Positions 5,458 through 7,698 of a stretch of DNA of 7,698 nt are shown here, one piece after another. Source of the stretch: Candidatus Rifleibacteriota bacterium (GTDB lineage Bacteria; Muiribacteriota; Ozemobacteria; Ozemobacterales; Ozemobacteraceae); contig JAQUZA010000138.1 in the NCBI GenBank assembly GCA_028691595.1, forward strand, positions 1 to 7,698. Direction: 5' to 3'. The translations under genes were made by a program, and so were the position numbers. The notes beneath the pieces were generated by a model that did not search any database, had not been told where the DNA came from, and saw nothing but the letters and a program-made list of their open reading frames with translations. The first letter of the stretch is position 1. Each line of letters begins with the position of its first letter.

Positions 5458-6053
5458 CAGTTCCCATTTCCTTTCAGCTGCCTGGCCACCATATCGGCAA
5501 CAGATGCCAGAGCCGCTTCATCACCATCATTGTTCACAATAATAACCCCGGGCAGTGACGGCAGTTTATCCTGGGCAAACAATCGTTCTCTCGCGCTTTC
5601 TTCGCTCCAGCTACGGTAATTTACCAGGCGACGCAACCTGATTTCAGGGTCAGCCTGAACATAAATAAGGCGGTTACAGAGACTGTGGAGACGCATCGAA
5701 AAGAGCAGGGCGGCGTTGATGATAATCGATTTCAGACCGGTATTTTCGGCTGATTTCACCCGGTCGGCAACCATTTTTTTCATTGCCGGGTGCATGACTG
5801 AATTCAAGGCCAGGGTGGCTTCATTGTTAACAAAAGCTTTGCGTCCAAGGGACCTGCGACAGATTTCGCCTGCCTCGTCAAGAATTTCAGAGCCGAAAAT
5901 TTCAACAAGCGCTGCTCTAACAGCTTCGTCAACAAGAAGTTCATGGCCAATCGCATCGACTTCAAGGTTTTCGCCCAGCCCCCTTTGCGACAGAAGATCA
6001 GCAAAGGTCGATTTGCCGGCACCTGTCTGGCCTGAAATCCCGATAATCAGCAT
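5457..6053 (-). CDS. coaE: Dephospho-CoA kinase (divergent)
   Basis: CoaE performs the last step of coenzyme A synthesis, phosphorylating the ribose 3'-OH of dephospho-CoA with ATP in the cytosol. The 198-residue protein, of normal length, begins with beta-1 and the P-loop GQTGAGKST (8-16). It then shows the conserved Asp of the family's D-x-I-x-x-E-L element (VDAIGHELL, Asp33), a FGSEILDEAGEI stretch, HP at 88-89, a strand-loop NAALLFSM (113-120), YVQADPEIRLRRL (131-143), a Gln (161) in the lid region and a late VNND. The PLLFE element typical of CoaE reads AALLFSM, so the Pro and the Glu are absent. The frame is open upstream to 6170, but that part overlaps the histidine kinase. ATG 6053, one nucleotide past the kinase stop at 6055, gives the normal N-terminus. 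It sits inside a tight cluster with the kinase and the SseB-like gene. Confidence 0.9.
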   Translation of the reverse strand: MLIIGISGQTGAGKSTFADLLSQRGLGENLEVDAIGHELLVDEAVRAALVEIFGSEILDEAGEICRRSLGRKAFVNNEATLALNSVMHPAMKKMVADRVKSAENTGLKSIIINAALLFSMRLHSLCNRLIYVQADPEIRLRRLVNYRSWSEESARERLFAQDKLPSLPGVIIVNNDGDEAALASVADMVARQLKGNGN

Positions 6054-6054
6054 A

Positions 6055-7698
6055 TCAGCAACTCTTTCTCGGCAGGAACACCGTAAAAGTGGAGCCTTCG
6101 CCATAGACGCTCTGAACTTCGATTCTGCCGCCATGTTCTTCAACGATTCTCTGAGCCATAGACAGGCCAAGACCAGTGCCGTCTTCTTTTGTGGTCATGA
6201 ACGGATTGAAAATATCGGGCAGACGTTCGGCAGGAATGCCGACACCAGTGTCTTCAAAGGCAATCACGACGTTGTCTTCACGGCTTTCGATATTCACCGT
6301 CAGTCTCCCCCCCTGAAACAGGGCGTGAATCGCGTTGGTCATGATATTTATGAATACCTGTTTCAGCTGGTCAGGGTCACCGGTTATCCAGGGGCTGTCT
6401 TTGCCCACATGGGTTTCGAAGGTAATGCCCTGTTTGTTGAGCTGGTTTCTGATCAACTGATAGCAGTCTTCGACGACCTTGGCCGGTGCCACATCGATCG
6501 CCTTCGGCTTGCTTGGTTTTGCAAAGTCGAGAAGGTTGCCGACAATGCTTTCGAGGCGGTCGATTTCGCGTTGAATTATTCCAAGGGGCTCCCGGCGTGA
6601 ATCTTCAGCCGAAAACTCGCCGTCAAGAAGCTGAACGATCATTTTCATTCCTGTCAACGGGTTTCTGATCTCATGGGCAACCCCGGCGGCAAGAACACCG
6701 ATGGCTGAGAGTTTGTCGGCTCTTTTCAACTGTTCTTCGAGGGCGCTGATCTGGGTTACATCCTTGATAAAAAAGGCTGTGCCCAGCATACTGCCGCCTT
6801 CGTTACGAAAAGGAAAAGCATTAACTTCGACAATTCTTGATACGCCGGTAGTTTTGATTTTTACCTTTTCATTTTCGAGGGTAATATTGGTCTTCAGCAC
6901 GTCGATCATCAGTTCGTTCAGGCGGCCAGGCAGGAGTTCCTTGTCGTCAAACGGGCTCCAGCCCTCGGGAAACTGCCGGGCCATAATCAGTTTTATTTCG
7001 GGGTTTGCATAGGTAATCTTGCCAGCCGGGTCAAAAATGAGCACCCCCGAAGTCATGCTCTCAAGAATACGCTCAGTAAAGCCCTTGAGATTGATCAGGT
7101 CTTTGAACATGTGGTCAATCGAAGCTATCTGGGTGGCAATAATCTGCAGACCAATGATGTCTTCGTCGCGATAGGCATAGGCTTTGCGGCTGGCAATCGC
7201 CAATACGCCGATCAGCCTGCCAGATACTTCGATGGGCAGAATCAATACCGAGTTGTAGTCCTGGGAGTAGGTCAGATACGGCTTCATCTCTTTGGCCGCG
7301 AGGCCGACCGGCCCTTCACCCAGTTTGATTCTACGGGGGAATGGGCCGGTGGCAGCCTCATCCGGCTTTGCTTCAAGGGTTTTGCCGTCGCCTGAAAGAA
7401 AATAAAGCAGATAAGAATCAAAATTGATAAAACTGCGGGCAACCTTGCCTAGAGCATCGTAAATATTACGAAAATCGATCAGCGACTCAGCCTGCTGTGA
7501 AATCTCATACAGAGCCGAAAGGCGGGAGTTTTTATGAATCATCTCGTTGTCGAGACGGAAATTCTCGAAAAGAGAGCCCATGAAGGGCGTTATTATTTCG
7601 AGAAAACTTCGCTGTTCGGGTGAGAATTCGCTGCGACCAGTCGGTTTAAAAATTATCAACAGCGCAACGGGCTTGCCGGCCAGCATTACCGGCCATGC
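6055..7698 (-). CDS. Sensor histidine kinase, GAF-GAF-PAS-HisKA-HATPase (N-terminus beyond the window)
   Basis: This is a two-component histidine kinase whose reading frame stays open through the window edge, so the gene is 5'-partial. Residue numbers count from the Met at 7686. Residues 1-45 are the end of one GAF domain (ALLIIFKP, then FSPEQRSFLEIITP). About 55-195 is a second GAF domain (ending in SGRLIGVLAIASR and FLEII-like helix). About 202-315 is a PAS domain (ILESMTSGVLIFDPAGKITYAN). HisKA follows with His338 in AAGVAHEIRNPLTG. The ATP-binding domain shows the N box NIMTNAIHAL (447-456), G1 DTGVGIP (479-485), F box IFNPFMTTK and G2 GTGLGL (503-508). No membrane segment is visible in this part, so the visible sensor part is probably cytosolic. 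The arrangement is NtrB/AtoS-like. No response regulator lies in the window. The stop is one nucleotide before coaE. All catalytic boxes are intact. Confidence 0.93.
   Translation of the reverse strand, partial: AWPVMLAGKPVALLIIFKPTGRSEFSPEQRSFLEIITPFMGSLFENFRLDNEMIHKNSRLSALYEISQQAESLIDFRNIYDALGKVARSFINFDSYLLYFLSGDGKTLEAKPDEAATGPFPRRIKLGEGPVGLAAKEMKPYLTYSQDYNSVLILPIEVSGRLIGVLAIASRKAYAYRDEDIIGLQIIATQIASIDHMFKDLINLKGFTERILESMTSGVLIFDPAGKITYANPEIKLIMARQFPEGWSPFDDKELLPGRLNELMIDVLKTNITLENEKVKIKTTGVSRIVEVNAFPFRNEGGSMLGTAFFIKDVTQISALEEQLKRADKLSAIGVLAAGVAHEIRNPLTGMKMIVQLLDGEFSAEDSRREPLGIIQREIDRLESIVGNLLDFAKPSKPKAIDVAPAKVVEDCYQLIRNQLNKQGITFETHVGKDSPWITGDPDQLKQVFINIMTNAIHALFQGGRLTVNIESREDNVVIAFEDTGVGIPAERLPDIFNPFMTTKEDGTGLGLSMAQRIVEEHGGRIEVQSVYGEGSTFTVFLPRKSC

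Noticed and set aside
6054..6170. Longer coaE beginning at 6170
   Set aside because: The extension is out-of-frame translation of the kinase's ATP-binding domain, and CoaE proteins start right before the P-loop strand, as ATG 6053 gives.
5716..6600. 294-codon plus-strand open frame across coaE and the histidine kinase
   Set aside because: It lies antisense to two clearly recognisable enzymes with intact motifs and its translation shows no family features. It is a shadow frame.
1..7698. CRISPR arrays, tRNA/rRNA genes, insertion sequences, phage or defence genes
   Set aside because: I saw no regularly spaced repeats, cloverleaf genes, transposase or integrase motifs, or terminal inverted repeats. 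Gene density and composition are even, apart from the low-complexity insert at 1266-1916.

Overview
The window is a compact, ordinary-density bacterial chromosome segment of roughly balanced base composition. It has no mobile elements, RNA genes or CRISPR. Two gene clusters converge on a short shared 3' region near 4112-4146. The phylum cannot be fixed from the sequence. The DUF2953/GerW gene pair is classically known from spore-forming Firmicutes, but the rest does not look like a sporulation locus: a cyclic-nucleotide-binding/MinD-type fusion, a multi-GAF histidine kinase and an SseB-like protein. A deep-branching, poorly characterised bacterium (for example a candidate phylum such as Riflebacteria) is possible, but that is a guess.

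Plus strand, 133-4111. A YegS/DgkB-type lipid kinase overlaps by 4 nt (ATGA) a membrane-anchored DUF2953-like protein. In that protein the two halves of the domain are split by a Pro/Ala/Glu-rich insert of about 215 residues. After 67 nt comes a GerW/YtfJ-family protein with a strong ribosome binding site. After a further 61 nt comes a 408-residue protein joining an N-terminal cyclic-nucleotide-binding domain to a CpaE/MinD-type ATPase, with a putative amphipathic membrane-targeting tail. A strong hairpin at 4138-4168 probably ends this unit.

Minus strand, 7698-4147. Four genes are packed like an operon. First is a histidine kinase (GAF-GAF-PAS-HisKA-HATPase; its N-terminus lies outside the window). 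One nucleotide later is coaE (dephospho-CoA kinase). A TGATG overlap leads into a protein with an SseB C-terminal-like domain and a Cys/His-rich N-terminus. After 21 nt comes a MoaB/MogA-type molybdopterin protein.

Working together: the plus-strand cluster points to the cell envelope (lipid phosphorylation, a membrane-anchored DUF2953 protein with its usual GerW partner). The adjacent ATPase could position something at the membrane under cyclic-nucleotide control, though its link to the first three genes is only by proximity. The minus-strand cluster mixes signalling with cofactor synthesis (CoA, molybdopterin). The most unusual items are the cNMP-MinD fusion and the insert-split DUF2953 protein beside GerW.
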